64,000 bases of DNA from Microcaldota archaeon (GCA_021796225.1 JAJYOL010000002.1:62001-126000); one strand, 5' to 3'. Positions 32,390 to 42,863 are shown, counted from the first letter of the stretch. Translations and numbers: made by a program. The notes: generated from the sequence alone by a model not told the origin.

Positions 32390-35137
32390 ATGAAAAGCGC
32401 GTATGAATTATTCCTTGGCAAATACGGCTCTTTGACCGAGATACAGGAGGAAGCGTTCAGGGCAATTTCAAAAGGCAGTGACAACTGCCTGATAATAGCA
32501 CCGACAGGCAGTGGAAAGACAGAAGCGGCGATAATCCCCGTTCTTCACGATATTCAAAAACATGCCGGTGCAGGAATACGCGCGGTTTATGTAACTCCGC
32601 TTCGCGCATTGAATCGCGACCTGATAAAAAGACTCGAATGGATATGCAATGAAACAGGGATACGCGTAGGTGTGAGACACGGAGATACCGGACGGAAGGA
32701 AAGGAAGGAACAGATGGAAAATCCTCCCGAACTTCTGATAACCACTCCAGAAACGCTCAATACTTTGCTGTTATCTGAAAAATTCAGGAAGTCGTTCTCA
32801 GGATTAAGATTTGTGATAGTTGACGAAGTCCATGAACTCTATCCTAATAAAAGAGGAGCGCAGCTTTCGATAGTATTGGAACGGCTCAGGAGGGTTGCGG
32901 GAAATTTCAGGAGGATAGGTATCAGCGCCACGGTTGGAGACGCAAATACCGCATCGAGATTTCTTTTTGGGACTGACGAGTATAAAGTAGTGAAAAGCAG
33001 AAAAAACAAGGATTTTGAAACGTCCATCAGCATGCCTGACAGGCCTCTGCACAAAAACCAGGAACTTGAAGAAACATTCGGACTTGACGGACCCGCTGTT
33101 GCCAGGCTTGAAGCGATGGCGGAAATGATACGCGGCTCGGCAGCATGCATAATATTTACGAATACGCGCCAGGTTGCCGAGGCGCTGGGAAGCCGGTTAA
33201 TGTACATGGACAAACAGCGAAGCTTTGGAGGTATTTCGGTACACCATAGTTCTCTCGACAGGGATGAACGCATACGCGTTGAAAATAATTTTAAGGAAGG
33301 TAAAATTCGTGCCATAATAGCAACAAGCTCTTTAGAGCTGGGTATAGACGTTGGACGCGTTGATCTTGTAATACAATACGGTTCGCCTAGGCAGACGTCG
33401 AGATTTATGCAGCGTGTTGGAAGATCGGGGCATGGAGAGGGAAGAATCTCTGTGGGTAAGATCATCGTTTCGGATGAAATGGAGGCGCTGGAATCCGCTG
33501 CAATAGTTAGAGACGCGGTTGCGGGAAAACTCGAACCCGAAGGAGTTGAAACAGGAGCGTTGGATGTCGCAATCAACCAGATATGCGCAATGACCATGGA
33601 GAGGCGCAACATTTCTGCCGATGATGCATATTCGATATTGTCTTCTGCTGAGCCGTATAGAAAACTCCATAGGGAGATGTTTGATAAACTAGTTGCACTC
33701 GGCAGTGACCTGCGCATGATAAACGAACGCGACGGAAACATAACGCTAGGAAGCAGGAGCATGGCTTATTTCTTCAAAAACATAAGCGTGATACCGGATA
33801 CGCAACGATTCATCGTTAGGGAAGCGGTAAGCAACAGGACTATATCATCCTTGGACGAACGCTTTGTCTATAATTATCTTGATGAAGGGAGCTCGTTTAT
33901 AACAAAGGGCATTCCGTGGAGAGTTGTAAATGTCGAAGAAGGAGTAGTATACGTTGAACAAAGTGGGGAGATAGGTGCGGCTATTCCGGATTGGGAAGGC
34001 GAAGATATACCTGTATCGGAAAGAATAGCATCTGAGGTATTTTCCAGTATAGGAGGGGAATGGAAAGCCGGGGGCTATTTTGATGAAGGACTTTCTGCGC
34101 GTATTAGTGACTTTTCAGCAAGACAAAAGGAACATTTCTCCATATCCGAAGACTCCTTGATGGTAGAGGAATTGGATGACTATGTCATTGTTTACACAGG
34201 GATAGGAAAACATGCAAACGAATTGATAGCATTGCTTATGAAAGCCGTATTGGTCCAGTCTTACAAAAATATAGAAGTACGGGCGTCTGCATATGCTATT
34301 GTGATGTGGTTTGGAGGAGCCATGAAAAGACCGGACATGAAAAAAGTATTTGACGGATTGCAGACCGTATCTGGAAACGCTACGGAGATAGTTTCACAGT
34401 CCGACGTGTTCAGATACAAATTTGTTCAAGTATCGAAGCTTTTTGGAGTTGTTGATAAGAAAGCGGCCTTGACAAAGGCAGCGGCTACGAGATTGATAAC
34501 GTTCTACAAAAAAACACCCGTGTTTGACGAAACGATAAGGGATCTTTACAAGAACAATCTGGACAAAGATTTGGCGATGGCGCTTCTGAAAAGAATTTGG
34601 ACGGGTGAGATGAAGATTCACAGCATACGTTCTTCCGGTTCGCCGCTTTCCGGAGTGATTCTTGGTGCGGTATATAGAAAGGCAGAACTTCTTCAACCGG
34701 GAATTGCGTCTGACGCGGAGTTGAATGCGCTTGAGGAGAAACTCGACGGTAATGACATCTCTGTGTTATGTACTTTTTGCGGATTTGTAGGACATGAAAC
34801 CCTGAAGGTGCACAAGGACCAGCATTATTTGTGCCATTCGTGCAAAAGCCCCATGTTGTGCATATACGAAGACGAATTTGATGCTGCAATAAAAAAGAAA
34901 CTCGACGGGAAGAGACTTTTGGGAAAGGATGCTAAGGATTATGACGAAGCGATACGGGAAGCGGGATTGATAAGCGCCCATGGAAACCGTGCGGTAATAG
35001 CACTTTCAACGTATGGAATAGGATCCGTGACGGCATCGCGCATTTTGAGATATTCGAGGAAGGACGTCAAGCATTTTCTTGCCGATGTAATACAGGCACA
35101 GAAAACCTTCATAAGGACGAAAAAGTTCTGGGGCTGA
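32390..35137 (+). CDS. lhr: Lhr-family superfamily 2 DNA helicase
   Basis: 915 residues. Motif I is APTGSGKT (37-44), Ia VTPLRALNRDL, Ib TTPETL, motif II DEVH (145-148), motif III GISATVG, IV CIIFTNTRQVAEAL, V TSSLELGIDVG and VI QRVGRSGHG. A winged-helix and Lhr-type C-terminal domain follow. Near residue 790 there is a zinc ribbon (CTFCGFVGHE with CHSCKSPM), and the end has a short helical hairpin module. Archaeal Lhr proteins unwind forked DNA and RNA-DNA in repair. ATG at 32390 lies three codons after a TTG. Confidence 0.92.
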   Translation: MKSAYELFLGKYGSLTEIQEEAFRAISKGSDNCLIIAPTGSGKTEAAIIPVLHDIQKHAGAGIRAVYVTPLRALNRDLIKRLEWICNETGIRVGVRHGDTGRKERKEQMENPPELLITTPETLNTLLLSEKFRKSFSGLRFVIVDEVHELYPNKRGAQLSIVLERLRRVAGNFRRIGISATVGDANTASRFLFGTDEYKVVKSRKNKDFETSISMPDRPLHKNQELEETFGLDGPAVARLEAMAEMIRGSAACIIFTNTRQVAEALGSRLMYMDKQRSFGGISVHHSSLDRDERIRVENNFKEGKIRAIIATSSLELGIDVGRVDLVIQYGSPRQTSRFMQRVGRSGHGEGRISVGKIIVSDEMEALESAAIVRDAVAGKLEPEGVETGALDVAINQICAMTMERRNISADDAYSILSSAEPYRKLHREMFDKLVALGSDLRMINERDGNITLGSRSMAYFFKNISVIPDTQRFIVREAVSNRTISSLDERFVYNYLDEGSSFITKGIPWRVVNVEEGVVYVEQSGEIGAAIPDWEGEDIPVSERIASEVFSSIGGEWKAGGYFDEGLSARISDFSARQKEHFSISEDSLMVEELDDYVIVYTGIGKHANELIALLMKAVLVQSYKNIEVRASAYAIVMWFGGAMKRPDMKKVFDGLQTVSGNATEIVSQSDVFRYKFVQVSKLFGVVDKKAALTKAAATRLITFYKKTPVFDETIRDLYKNNLDKDLAMALLKRIWTGEMKIHSIRSSGSPLSGVILGAVYRKAELLQPGIASDAELNALEEKLDGNDISVLCTFCGFVGHETLKVHKDQHYLCHSCKSPMLCIYEDEFDAAIKKKLDGKRLLGKDAKDYDEAIREAGLISAHGNRAVIALSTYGIGSVTASRILRYSRKDVKHFLADVIQAQKTFIRTKKFWG

Positions 35138-35139
35138 TT

Positions 35140-37590
35140 TTATGCGGATTCGGGTTCCGGATCGGCAGGGTGTTCTCCTTCCTCGCTTTCGGATTCCCCT
35201 TCCTTAAGAACGCGGGCATCGACAACGGCAGCACCTTCTTCAAGACGCATGAGACGCACGCCGCTGGCCGCACGACCCGTTACGCGTATCGAATCTAGCG
35301 GTATGGTTATGCTTATCCCTGTGGAACTTATCAGCATCACCTTCAGTTCCCCGCTAACGAATATTGCTTTTGTAACGCTGCCGGTTTTCTCGGTGAGATT
35401 TATGTTTCTTACACCGCCGCCTCCGCGAGACTGAACACGATATTTGTTTATATCGGTAAGCTTGCCGTATCCTTTTTCAGTTACCGTGAGTATGCTTCCT
35501 GCTTCGCCTGCCGCTATTATGTTTGCCGCACTGTCTCCCGATTTTAGCCGTATTCCGCGGACGCCTGCGCCTGTTCTCCCTATCGGACGCAAATCGGAAT
35601 CCTTAAAGCGTATTGCTTTGCCGTTCTTTGTGACTATGGTAAGCGTGCTGTCATCGGAATAAAGAATTACATTGCGTATTTCGTCCTTTTCGCGAAGTGT
35701 TATGGCTCTTACGCCGTTTGACCGGGGCTTTGCAAAAAGGGAAGCTTTGACTTTCTTGACAACACCGTTTGCAGTAAGGAATACGAGCTTTGAATCTGCA
35801 AAGCTGCTTATGTTAAGTATTACCATGATCTTCTCGTCCTGTACATTCAGAAGATTGACTATTGCTTTTCCTTCGCCATATCTTCCGCTTTCCGGGATGT
35901 TGTACGCCTTTATCCAATAGGCTCTGCCTATGTTTGAAATACAGAGAAGATAGTCCTTGTTGTTGCAGGTTATGATTTCCTTTACAAAATCCCCGTCTTT
36001 GAGATTTATTGCAATGACTCCGCGACCTCCGCGACCCTGTTCCTTGAATGAGGTCAGTCCTTGGCGCTTGATGTACCCGCTATTGGTCATTATTATTGCG
36101 ACGCGTTCGTTGCTTACAAGATCTTCTTCGCGTATGTCTGATGGTTCGTCCGATATGACTATCTCGGTTTTACGTTCCTTTCCGTATTGTTTCTTTATCT
36201 GCAGCGTTTCTTCTTTTATGATCCCTTTTATCTTTTCAGGATCCGATATGACGCCGTTGTAATATGAAATTTTTCCAGCTAGCTCGTCGCTTTCCTTTTT
36301 CAGGGTGTCGCTTTCGAGATGCGTTAGGCGTGACAGTTTCATATCCATGATAGCTTCGGCTTGTTTCTCGGTGAGACCGTACGATGAAACGAGTTTTGCC
36401 TTGGCTTCGCTTATTTCCTTGCTGGCTTTTATATCGGTTATTATGCTTTCTATCTGGTCTATAGCTATTAGCATTCCCTGCACTATGTGCTGGCGTTCGG
36501 TTGCTACTTTGAGCTCGTATTTGCTTCTGCGCAGTATTATTTCCTTCCTGTGCGATATGAATGTATTAAGCATCTGGAGTATGTTAAGATTCCTGAGGCT
36601 CTTTCCTACAACAGCGAGATTTATTATCGGGAATGTGTTCTCAAGTTGTGTGTGCTTGTAGAGCTGGTTCAAAATCTGGTCCGGATCCCCGTTTTCCTTA
36701 AGATCCACGACTATGCGTATCCCACTTTTGTCACTTTCATCGCGCAAGTCCTTTATGCCCATAATCCTTTTATCACGGACTAACATGGCTATGTTTTGCA
36801 CTATGGATGCTTTGTTTGTGTTGTAGGGAATTTCTGTTATTACAATGCGTTTGGGTTCGATTTTCGCTTTTGCGCGCACGCGAACCTGTCCGCGGCCGTG
36901 TCTGTATCCGTCATAGGCATTTTGTGACATTATTGCAATACCGCCGGTGGGAAAATCAGGCCCTTTTACGATGTTTAGCATCTCGTCCGCGGTGATTGAA
37001 GGTGTGTCTATGTATTTCACTATCGCATCACACACTTCGGAAAGGTTGTGTGGCGGTATGCTCGTTGCAACTCCTACCGCAATGCCTGAAGAACCGTTGA
37101 TAAGTAAATTCGGAACCCTTGATGGAAGGATTATGGGCTCTTCTTCTGCATTGTCGAAGTTAGGGATAAAATCTACCGTGCCCTTGTCAATGTCGCTTAG
37201 CATGTCCTCTGCTATTTTGGTAAGCCTTACTTCTGTGTAACGCTGTGCTGCCGGAGGATCCCCATCTATCGAGCCGAAGTTTCCCTGCCCTTCCACGAGA
37301 CGATGGTGCATTGAAAAACTCTGCGCCATGCGCACCATTGCATCATAAACCGCAGTGTCCCCATGAGGATGATATTTTCCGATTACTTCTCCGACTATTC
37401 TTGCGCTCTTCTTTGTCGGTTGACTATGTAGATTCTTCAAATCATACATGGCGTAGAGGATTCTCCTTTGTACAGGCTTAAGCCCGTCTCTGGCTTCTGG
37501 TATGGCCCTGCCTATTATCACGCTCATTGCATAATCCACGTAGCTGGTTTGTAATTCTTCGTCTATTGGCGTGATTATCTCTTTGCCCAT
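35140..37590 (-). CDS. gyrA: DNA gyrase subunit A
   Basis: 816 residues. The cleavage domain has the catalytic tyrosine in [10 protein letters not shown] (Y118), and [13 protein letters not shown] and [13 protein letters not shown] are intact. The GyrA-box QGRGGRG is in [16 protein letters not shown], which identifies gyrase, able to wrap DNA and supercoil negatively, rather than topoisomerase IV. Six propeller blades follow with repeats such as [14 protein letters not shown]. The tail is acidic. Archaeal gyrases are thought to be bacterial in origin. It follows gyrB by 9 nt. Confidence 0.97.
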   Translation of the reverse strand: MGKEIITPIDEELQTSYVDYAMSVIIGRAIPEARDGLKPVQRRILYAMYDLKNLHSQPTKKSARIVGEVIGKYHPHGDTAVYDAMVRMAQSFSMHHRLVEGQGNFGSIDGDPPAAQRYTEVRLTKIAEDMLSDIDKGTVDFIPNFDNAEEEPIILPSRVPNLLINGSSGIAVGVATSIPPHNLSEVCDAIVKYIDTPSITADEMLNIVKGPDFPTGGIAIMSQNAYDGYRHGRGQVRVRAKAKIEPKRIVITEIPYNTNKASIVQNIAMLVRDKRIMGIKDLRDESDKSGIRIVVDLKENGDPDQILNQLYKHTQLENTFPIINLAVVGKSLRNLNILQMLNTFISHRKEIILRRSKYELKVATERQHIVQGMLIAIDQIESIITDIKASKEISEAKAKLVSSYGLTEKQAEAIMDMKLSRLTHLESDTLKKESDELAGKISYYNGVISDPEKIKGIIKEETLQIKKQYGKERKTEIVISDEPSDIREEDLVSNERVAIIMTNSGYIKRQGLTSFKEQGRGGRGVIAINLKDGDFVKEIITCNNKDYLLCISNIGRAYWIKAYNIPESGRYGEGKAIVNLLNVQDEKIMVILNISSFADSKLVFLTANGVVKKVKASLFAKPRSNGVRAITLREKDEIRNVILYSDDSTLTIVTKNGKAIRFKDSDLRPIGRTGAGVRGIRLKSGDSAANIIAAGEAGSILTVTEKGYGKLTDINKYRVQSRGGGGVRNINLTEKTGSVTKAIFVSGELKVMLISSTGISITIPLDSIRVTGRAASGVRLMRLEEGAAVVDARVLKEGESESEEGEHPADPEPESA

Positions 37591-37599
37591 GTCATCATC

Positions 37600-39513
37600 T
37601 CATACGTCAAGTGTTTTGACCTCTTCCGCGTGTTCCTGGAGGAATTTTCTCCTTTTCTGTACGTCCATCCCCATAAGTATAGTAAACAGTTCATCGGTAT
37701 GGAGTGCATCTGTTATCGATACTTTCTTCAATACCCTGCGCTTCGGATCCATAGTCGTTTCCCAAAGCTGTTCGGGATTCATTTCTCCAAGTCCTTTGTA
37801 TCGTTGCAATTCCGCCTTGCCGCCGAATTCCGCCATCTTTGCCTCCATTTCCTGGTCATTGTAACAATAAAATATCTCTTTCCCCTTGGTTACCTTGTAA
37901 AGGGGCGGTTGTGCCATGTACACATACCCTTCTTCTATGATTTTTTTCATGTAACGGTAGATGAATGTCAACAGAAGCGTACGTATGTGGCTTCCGTCAA
38001 CGTCAGCATCTGTCATGAGTATTATTTTCTTGTAGCGGATGTTATCGATGTTGAATGATTCGTTTATTCCTGTTCCGAATGCAGTTATCATCGTCTTGAT
38101 TTCTGCATTGTCGAATACTTTCTCGATGTTTGCCTTTTCAACGTTTAGAATTTTTCCACGCAGCGGTAGAATTGCTTGTATATTTTTATCTCTCCCGTCT
38201 TTCCCCGATCCTCCTGCGCTTTGCCCTTCCACTATGAATAACTCGGTTTCGTCAGGATTGTCAGATATGCAGTCGGCCAGTTTGCCTGGTAGCACCGCTC
38301 CATCAAAAATGCTTTTCTTCCTTGCCAGTTCACGCGCTTTCCTCGAGCTTTCTCTTGCCGTCGCTGCGGTTATTGCCTTTTCAACTATGGCCTTCGCGTC
38401 CATAGGATGTTCTTCCAAATATCTGGACATGTATGCATAAACGTCAGTTTCCACCATCGTTTTAATCAGAGAATTTCCTAGCTTCCCTTTTGTCTGCCCT
38501 TCGAATTCAGGGTTTTGCATTAAAACACTCAACGCGGCGGTCAAGCCTTCGCGCACGTCATCTCCTGTTATTTTAACATCGGATTTTTGCTGCTTGATAT
38601 TTTTAGAAATGTAATTCTGTACTGCTCTGGTCAATCCTGTGTGAAAACCTACTACGTGTGTTCCTCCTTCTATCGTGCGTATGGTGTTCACGAACGATTC
38701 CGTTTTTTCATCGTAAGAACTATTGTATTGCAGAGCATATTCGACTTGCGTTTGCCCGTCCTGCACTTTTGAATGTATTATGCTGGTCAATGTTGTTTTG
38801 TTTGTATTCATGTACCTTATGAAGTCAAGTATTCCTTCTTTGGAATTGTAAACATCGGTTTCCGGAGCTTCGTATCTTTCGTCTATTAGCGTTATGGTTA
38901 CGCCAGGGTTTAGAAATGTAGTATAACGCAACCTGTCCTTTAACGCTGTTGAATCAAAGTTCGTAACGGGAAATATTTCCCTGTCAGGTTTGAATGTTAT
39001 TGTGGTGCCTGTTTCGGATGTGTCGCCCAGTTGTTCGAGTTGTGAGATTGGAGTACCTTTGCTGAATTTCATTCTGAAGATGTGCCCGTTCTTCTTTACC
39101 GTCACCGTAGTGTATTCGGATAGGGCGTTAACCACAGTAAGGCCGACACCGTGCAGACCGCCGGATACCTTATACGCATCGCTATTGAATTTTCCCCCCT
39201 TGTGGAGGGTAGTCATTATAATTTCCAATGCACTCTTGTTGTACTTTGGCATCACGTCAACAGGTATTCCCCTGCCGTCATCTATGACTTCGGCCATGTT
39301 AACGTCGTCTTCCATGTATAAGCGTATTCTTATGTTTTTGCAGAATCCGGCCATGGCTTCGTCTACCGCATTGTCTATTATTTCATATAGAAGATGAAGC
39401 ACCCCTGATTGGCTTGTTGAACCTATGTACATTGCGGGCCTTTTACGTATCCCTTGAGGCCCTTCGAGCACTATAATTTTAGATGCATTGTAATCGTTAC
39501 TTTCACTAGGCAA
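37600..39513 (-). CDS. gyrB: DNA gyrase subunit B
   Basis: 637 residues. GHKL ATPase motifs: EIIDNAVDEAMAG, DGRGIPVD and GGLHGVG. The Toprim domain has EGQSAGGSGKDGRDKNIQAI and DADVDGSHIRTLLLTF, and the tail RYKGLGEMNPEQLWETTMDP is complete. No insertion of the E. coli type is present. The start is TTG at 39513; no ATG gives a family-like N terminus. The TATA box near 39560 puts transcript start near 39535. Confidence 0.96.
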   Translation of the reverse strand: MPSESNDYNASKIIVLEGPQGIRKRPAMYIGSTSQSGVLHLLYEIIDNAVDEAMAGFCKNIRIRLYMEDDVNMAEVIDDGRGIPVDVMPKYNKSALEIIMTTLHKGGKFNSDAYKVSGGLHGVGLTVVNALSEYTTVTVKKNGHIFRMKFSKGTPISQLEQLGDTSETGTTITFKPDREIFPVTNFDSTALKDRLRYTTFLNPGVTITLIDERYEAPETDVYNSKEGILDFIRYMNTNKTTLTSIIHSKVQDGQTQVEYALQYNSSYDEKTESFVNTIRTIEGGTHVVGFHTGLTRAVQNYISKNIKQQKSDVKITGDDVREGLTAALSVLMQNPEFEGQTKGKLGNSLIKTMVETDVYAYMSRYLEEHPMDAKAIVEKAITAATARESSRKARELARKKSIFDGAVLPGKLADCISDNPDETELFIVEGQSAGGSGKDGRDKNIQAILPLRGKILNVEKANIEKVFDNAEIKTMITAFGTGINESFNIDNIRYKKIILMTDADVDGSHIRTLLLTFIYRYMKKIIEEGYVYMAQPPLYKVTKGKEIFYCYNDQEMEAKMAEFGGKAELQRYKGLGEMNPEQLWETTMDPKRRVLKKVSITDALHTDELFTILMGMDVQKRRKFLQEHAEEVKTLDV

Positions 39514-39525
39514 ATTAAAAACCCC

Positions 39526-39661
39526 GGGATATCAAAAATTATCGACAAAACGGCAATTATTTATATGTTTTAAAGAGTTATAAAGCTTCTTGCATGGGGA
39601 GGAATTTTGAATATTTTCAGAGTGAAAAAAGGTAAAGAAAGAGTTAAATTATTGATATCCC
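39526..39661. repeat. Distant inverted repeat and gyrB promoter between gyrB and tRNA-Lys
   Basis: The 176-nt gap between gyrB and tRNA-Lys holds GGGATATCAA (39526-39535, near the likely gyrB transcript start) and its exact reverse complement TTGATATCCC (39652-39661). The minus-strand TATA-like sequence ACATATAAATAA (39557-39568) serves gyrB. Nothing else that looks like a gene is present. Confidence 0.45.
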
Positions 39662-39689
39662 ATATTATAGTACGAATCCTTTGATTCTT

Positions 39690-39764
39690 GGGCTCGTAAC
39701 TCAGTTTGGTCAGAGTGGCTGGCTCTTAACCAGCAAGCCGAGGGTTCAAATCCCCCCGGGCCCA
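39690..39764 (+). tRNA. tRNA-Lys(CTT)
   Basis: 75 nt without intron. Acceptor GGGCTCG/CGGGCCC, discriminator A. The anticodon stem GCTGG/CCAGC has loop CTCTTAA (anticodon CTT). T loop TTCAAAT. The T stem GAGGG/CCCCC has one A-C mismatch. CCA is not encoded. Confidence 0.95.
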
Positions 39765-39835
39765 CATCATGCTTTTGAACGGTACATTGTTCTTATTAAT
39801 TTGAGGGTTTCAAGTAACTTAAACGTAGGAATTAC

Positions 39836-41887
39836 ATGCTGCCTGTACTCCCGATACTTGTTATCGCTTCGTCTCTTTTGCTTGGAATCACGATAACTTC
39901 TAAAATGTCATTTTTGGAGGATTTGTTCACGCGGATCGCGTTTGGGATTCCTCTGGGAATCGTTCTGTTTTCTTTCGTTCTTATTTTATTTTATGTTGTT
40001 TTTGGAAAGATTAGTTGGATTACAACCTCGGTTACGATTTTGGTCGCGTGTTTACTTTCCTTTTATATGATATTTGGTTCTAAAAACCCAAAAAAATATT
40101 TCAATGTAAAGAAAAAATATGACGTCCCGTTTGCCGTAGTAATAGCCGCGGTGACAATCATTGCGTTGCTATCGTTTATTTTTGTGACTTCTGCAGCGCC
40201 TGCGGCAGGAGGCTCCGTCTATTGTTACAACAATGAAATGTGTTCGGATATACTGTATCACATAGGAATAGGAAATTCCGTTGTTTACAAGTCGTTCCCA
40301 CCGGCATATCCGTTCAGCATCGATTCAATAAACGTCTTCCCGTTTGTATTCGACATGTACACCATGCTGCTTGTGAAATTCGGTTTTACCTTGTATGAAG
40401 GCATCATCATAACAGATTTGATTATGTTAGCGGCACTCGGCATGCTCAGTTTAATAACCATGTATAAATTGACGAAAAATAGCGTTGCATCCATAGCCGG
40501 TGCTTTTATTTTTTGGTTTGGAACAGGATATGTTGTTGCTGTTTTTTCATTTTTAGTAGCCCATTACGTCCCTTTACTCCAATGGATAAATAACTTCCCA
40601 CCTCTCAACTATTCCCTGCAGTATGTAGGAATGCAGTATAATGGGTTTCATTTGTCTTATTTGGAAGTTATAGCTGGCGTGCCGCTTGTTGGGTGGGTGC
40701 CGATACTCAGTTCCATGCTAATGCAACAGCGGGATTTTCTTCTGGGGCTTGCGTTAGGGTTATGCGCAATATTTTTGACATACCACTTGTTATTTGATAT
40801 TAAAAAGGGGAAAACCGAACGCCGTGAAAGAATGCAGGCAGCCGTGCTTCTTGGCATGATAATCGGTATGCTCCCGTTAACACATCCGCCGACATTGGTC
40901 GTGTTGCTATTTGTATTGATATTTGCCTTCGTGTATAGGATTTTTTCCCGTAATGGTAGAAAATATCTGCGTTATGAAATACCCGCAATTGCGATCCCTG
41001 CACTTCTGCTTGCATTGCCACAGTTGTATTATATGCACTTGCAAAGACTTGGGAGCGGATGGTTTACATTCGTTTATCAGAGGGTAACATTTTACGGTGG
41101 AAATGTTGTAATTTCAACCGTTAGTACGATAGGAAGTGGTTTTATTTTTTGGTTTGACATGCTCGGGTTGACATTTTTGCTCGGGTTGATAGGAGTAGTT
41201 ATCAGTAAAAACAAAAAACTCGTTCTTTATTCGATACCTTTCTTTATTTTGTTGATATTTGTAATGTTTATCTCGTTACAACCGACCGCTGGAGATTCGA
41301 ATAAGTTGATACTTTATACTTTTTTCATCCTTTCTGTGTTTTCGGGGTTGGTTGTAAACAAAGTATGGGAAGGAGGACGGAAAAATGTCACGTTTTACGC
41401 TCTTGCTGTAGTTCTTGTTGTGATGATATCCGGGAGCTTTTTGTGGATGTATTACCAAAACACAGATAGTGTTGGCAGTGGATATTATGTATTAAGCCCC
41501 ACGGAAATACAGGCGACACAATACATAACAAATAATACCCCATTAGGGGCTGTTTTTGTGGTCAATATCCCGTCATATTTTCAGAATCAGCCGGTTCCTT
41601 CAGTAGCAGGACGGCAGACAGTACTTTCTGAAGAATATTATACATCCATAGAGGAACATACGCTACGGATGCAAACGCTTGAAAACATAACTGCCATAGT
41701 ATTAGAAACGGGAAGCTGCGAGCTGTCTGAAAAATACAACGTGTCCTATGTTTATTTGAATGGCTTGAATGCGTCTGATGCAGGGCTTTTGACAAGCGGC
41801 AATTATTCTGTTGTTTTCAACCAGTATGACAACATACAGCACCTGAATATAACCATACTAAAAAGCCGCTGTGCTGTTGCAAAATAA
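39836..41887 (+). CDS. Polytopic membrane protein, GT-C-like
   Basis: 683 residues with about 13 hydrophobic segments and an extracytoplasmic C-terminal domain of about 150 residues with several sequons. After the third membrane segment, the loop VYCYNNEMCSDILYHIGIGN contains an acidic residue near a histidine, as in some GT-C glycosyltransferases, and SFPPAYPFSIDSI follows. I cannot assign a family. It is visibly richer in A/T than the gyrase genes. No partner gene is adjacent: tRNA-Lys precedes it and tfe follows. Confidence 0.75.
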   Translation: MLPVLPILVIASSLLLGITITSKMSFLEDLFTRIAFGIPLGIVLFSFVLILFYVVFGKISWITTSVTILVACLLSFYMIFGSKNPKKYFNVKKKYDVPFAVVIAAVTIIALLSFIFVTSAAPAAGGSVYCYNNEMCSDILYHIGIGNSVVYKSFPPAYPFSIDSINVFPFVFDMYTMLLVKFGFTLYEGIIITDLIMLAALGMLSLITMYKLTKNSVASIAGAFIFWFGTGYVVAVFSFLVAHYVPLLQWINNFPPLNYSLQYVGMQYNGFHLSYLEVIAGVPLVGWVPILSSMLMQQRDFLLGLALGLCAIFLTYHLLFDIKKGKTERRERMQAAVLLGMIIGMLPLTHPPTLVVLLFVLIFAFVYRIFSRNGRKYLRYEIPAIAIPALLLALPQLYYMHLQRLGSGWFTFVYQRVTFYGGNVVISTVSTIGSGFIFWFDMLGLTFLLGLIGVVISKNKKLVLYSIPFFILLIFVMFISLQPTAGDSNKLILYTFFILSVFSGLVVNKVWEGGRKNVTFYALAVVLVVMISGSFLWMYYQNTDSVGSGYYVLSPTEIQATQYITNNTPLGAVFVVNIPSYFQNQPVPSVAGRQTVLSEEYYTSIEEHTLRMQTLENITAIVLETGSCELSEKYNVSYVYLNGLNASDAGLLTSGNYSVVFNQYDNIQHLNITILKSRCAVAK

Positions 41888-41918
41888 CTATCAGTATATG
41901 TTATTCTGAAAACAGGGG

Positions 41919-41934
41919 TATAATATAAATATAT
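41919..41934 (+). promoter_or_regulatory. Promoter of tfe
   Basis: TATAATATAAATATAT lies 65-80 nt before ATG 41999, so the transcript should have a leader of about 40 nt. A strong ribosome-binding site GGAGG (41989-41993) is 5 nt before the start. Confidence 0.6.
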
Positions 41935-41998
41935 GAACACCCATAATTTAGTAGTGTCTGCACGAGAGCACATGCCCTTGTTTTAAAAGGAGGATATT

Positions 41999-42736
41999 AT
42001 GAAAAACACTAAAAAAATAAAGAGTAATAAAAAAGTTGTTACAAAAGCAACAGCAGGGACGATAAAGCATGTTGTTCGTTCTAAAAAAGTAATTACTAAG
42101 GCTAAAAAGACACAAAAACCTTCAAAAAACAACAATAGTGTAGTCAAGGCAGTTAGGCATACCAACCCAACACAAGAGGTTAAAAAGGCCGTTAAAGCAG
42201 CAAAACAGCCAGTTATTGATGTTGCCTTGGAACATGAAAGGATGAAGGTAGCTGGTGCTATAATAAGTTCGGAGAGGTTTTCAGATTTTATATCAAAAAA
42301 TGTTGGAAAACAGGCATTGGTGCTTGTGGAACACCTCAATGCCAACCAGTTGACTGACGACAGGCTTGCAGTTAAAATGGATGTGAAGGTCAATGAAGTA
42401 AGACGCATGTTGAACGTACTTAACGGCTATGGAATCACCAAATATGAAATAAACAAGGATGGAAAGGGTTGGTTGACGTTTAAATGGTATCTTGACAGAC
42501 AGAAACTGGGTGTTTTTGACGAAACGGTGCTTAAGAAAAAGGAAGATCACGGCCCGGTTTTGCAAACAGACTGCAATGATTTTTTCTTCTGTCCTTCGTG
42601 TTATAAAGATCAAAAGGTTATTCTTCCGTTTGATTCTGCGTTCGAGATGAATTTTAGATGTGAATGTGGAAAGCTTCTGGAAGGAATGGATAAAGAGAAG
42701 GCAAACACGGAACTTGTTAAAACGGGTTCTTTTTAA
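41999..42736 (+). CDS. tfe: Transcription factor E (TFIIE-alpha homologue) with Lys-rich N-terminal extension
   Basis: 245 residues. The family part starts near residue 75: a winged helix (QALVLVEHLNANQLTDDRLA, KVNEVRRMLNVLNGYGITKY, GWLTFKWYL) and a zinc ribbon (FFCPSC at 198-201; MNFRCECG at 221-223). The second knuckle is CxC, not the usual CxxC. TFE stabilises the open promoter complex. The first about 70 residues are an unusual Lys/Thr/Val-rich extension resembling histone tails. The strong GGAGG ribosome-binding site at 41989 confirms that the extension is translated. Confidence 0.9.
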   Translation: MKNTKKIKSNKKVVTKATAGTIKHVVRSKKVITKAKKTQKPSKNNNSVVKAVRHTNPTQEVKKAVKAAKQPVIDVALEHERMKVAGAIISSERFSDFISKNVGKQALVLVEHLNANQLTDDRLAVKMDVKVNEVRRMLNVLNGYGITKYEINKDGKGWLTFKWYLDRQKLGVFDETVLKKKEDHGPVLQTDCNDFFFCPSCYKDQKVILPFDSAFEMNFRCECGKLLEGMDKEKANTELVKTGSF

Positions 42737-42777
42737 GGTTTATTTAAATATAACACAGTCTAATTATTAGTTAATAC

Positions 42778-42852
42778 AGCGAGGTAGGGTAGCAAGGAGT
42801 GCCCGCCGGGCTCATAACCCGGAGATCGGTGGTTCAAATCCACCCCTCGCTA
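42778..42852 (+). tRNA. Initiator tRNA-Met(CAT)
   Basis: 75 nt. Acceptor AGCGAGG/CCTCGCT with the A1-U72 pair, and an anticodon stem CCGGG/CCCGG carrying three consecutive G-C pairs, both marks of archaeal initiators. Loop CTCATAA. T loop TTCAAAT. No intron, CCA not encoded. It lies 41 nt after tfe. Confidence 0.95.
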
Positions 42853-42863
42853 TGACCCTACAG

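Noticed and set aside
32839-33762. 307-codon open frame opposite lhr
   Set aside because: Antisense shadow: composition follows the lhr codons, there is no family pattern, and lhr motifs are continuous on the other strand.
39765-42000. A/T-richer stretch as a horizontally acquired island
   Set aside because: It is bounded by tRNA-Lys, but no integrase, repeat of the tRNA end or mobile gene was found, and tfe within the stretch is a core gene.
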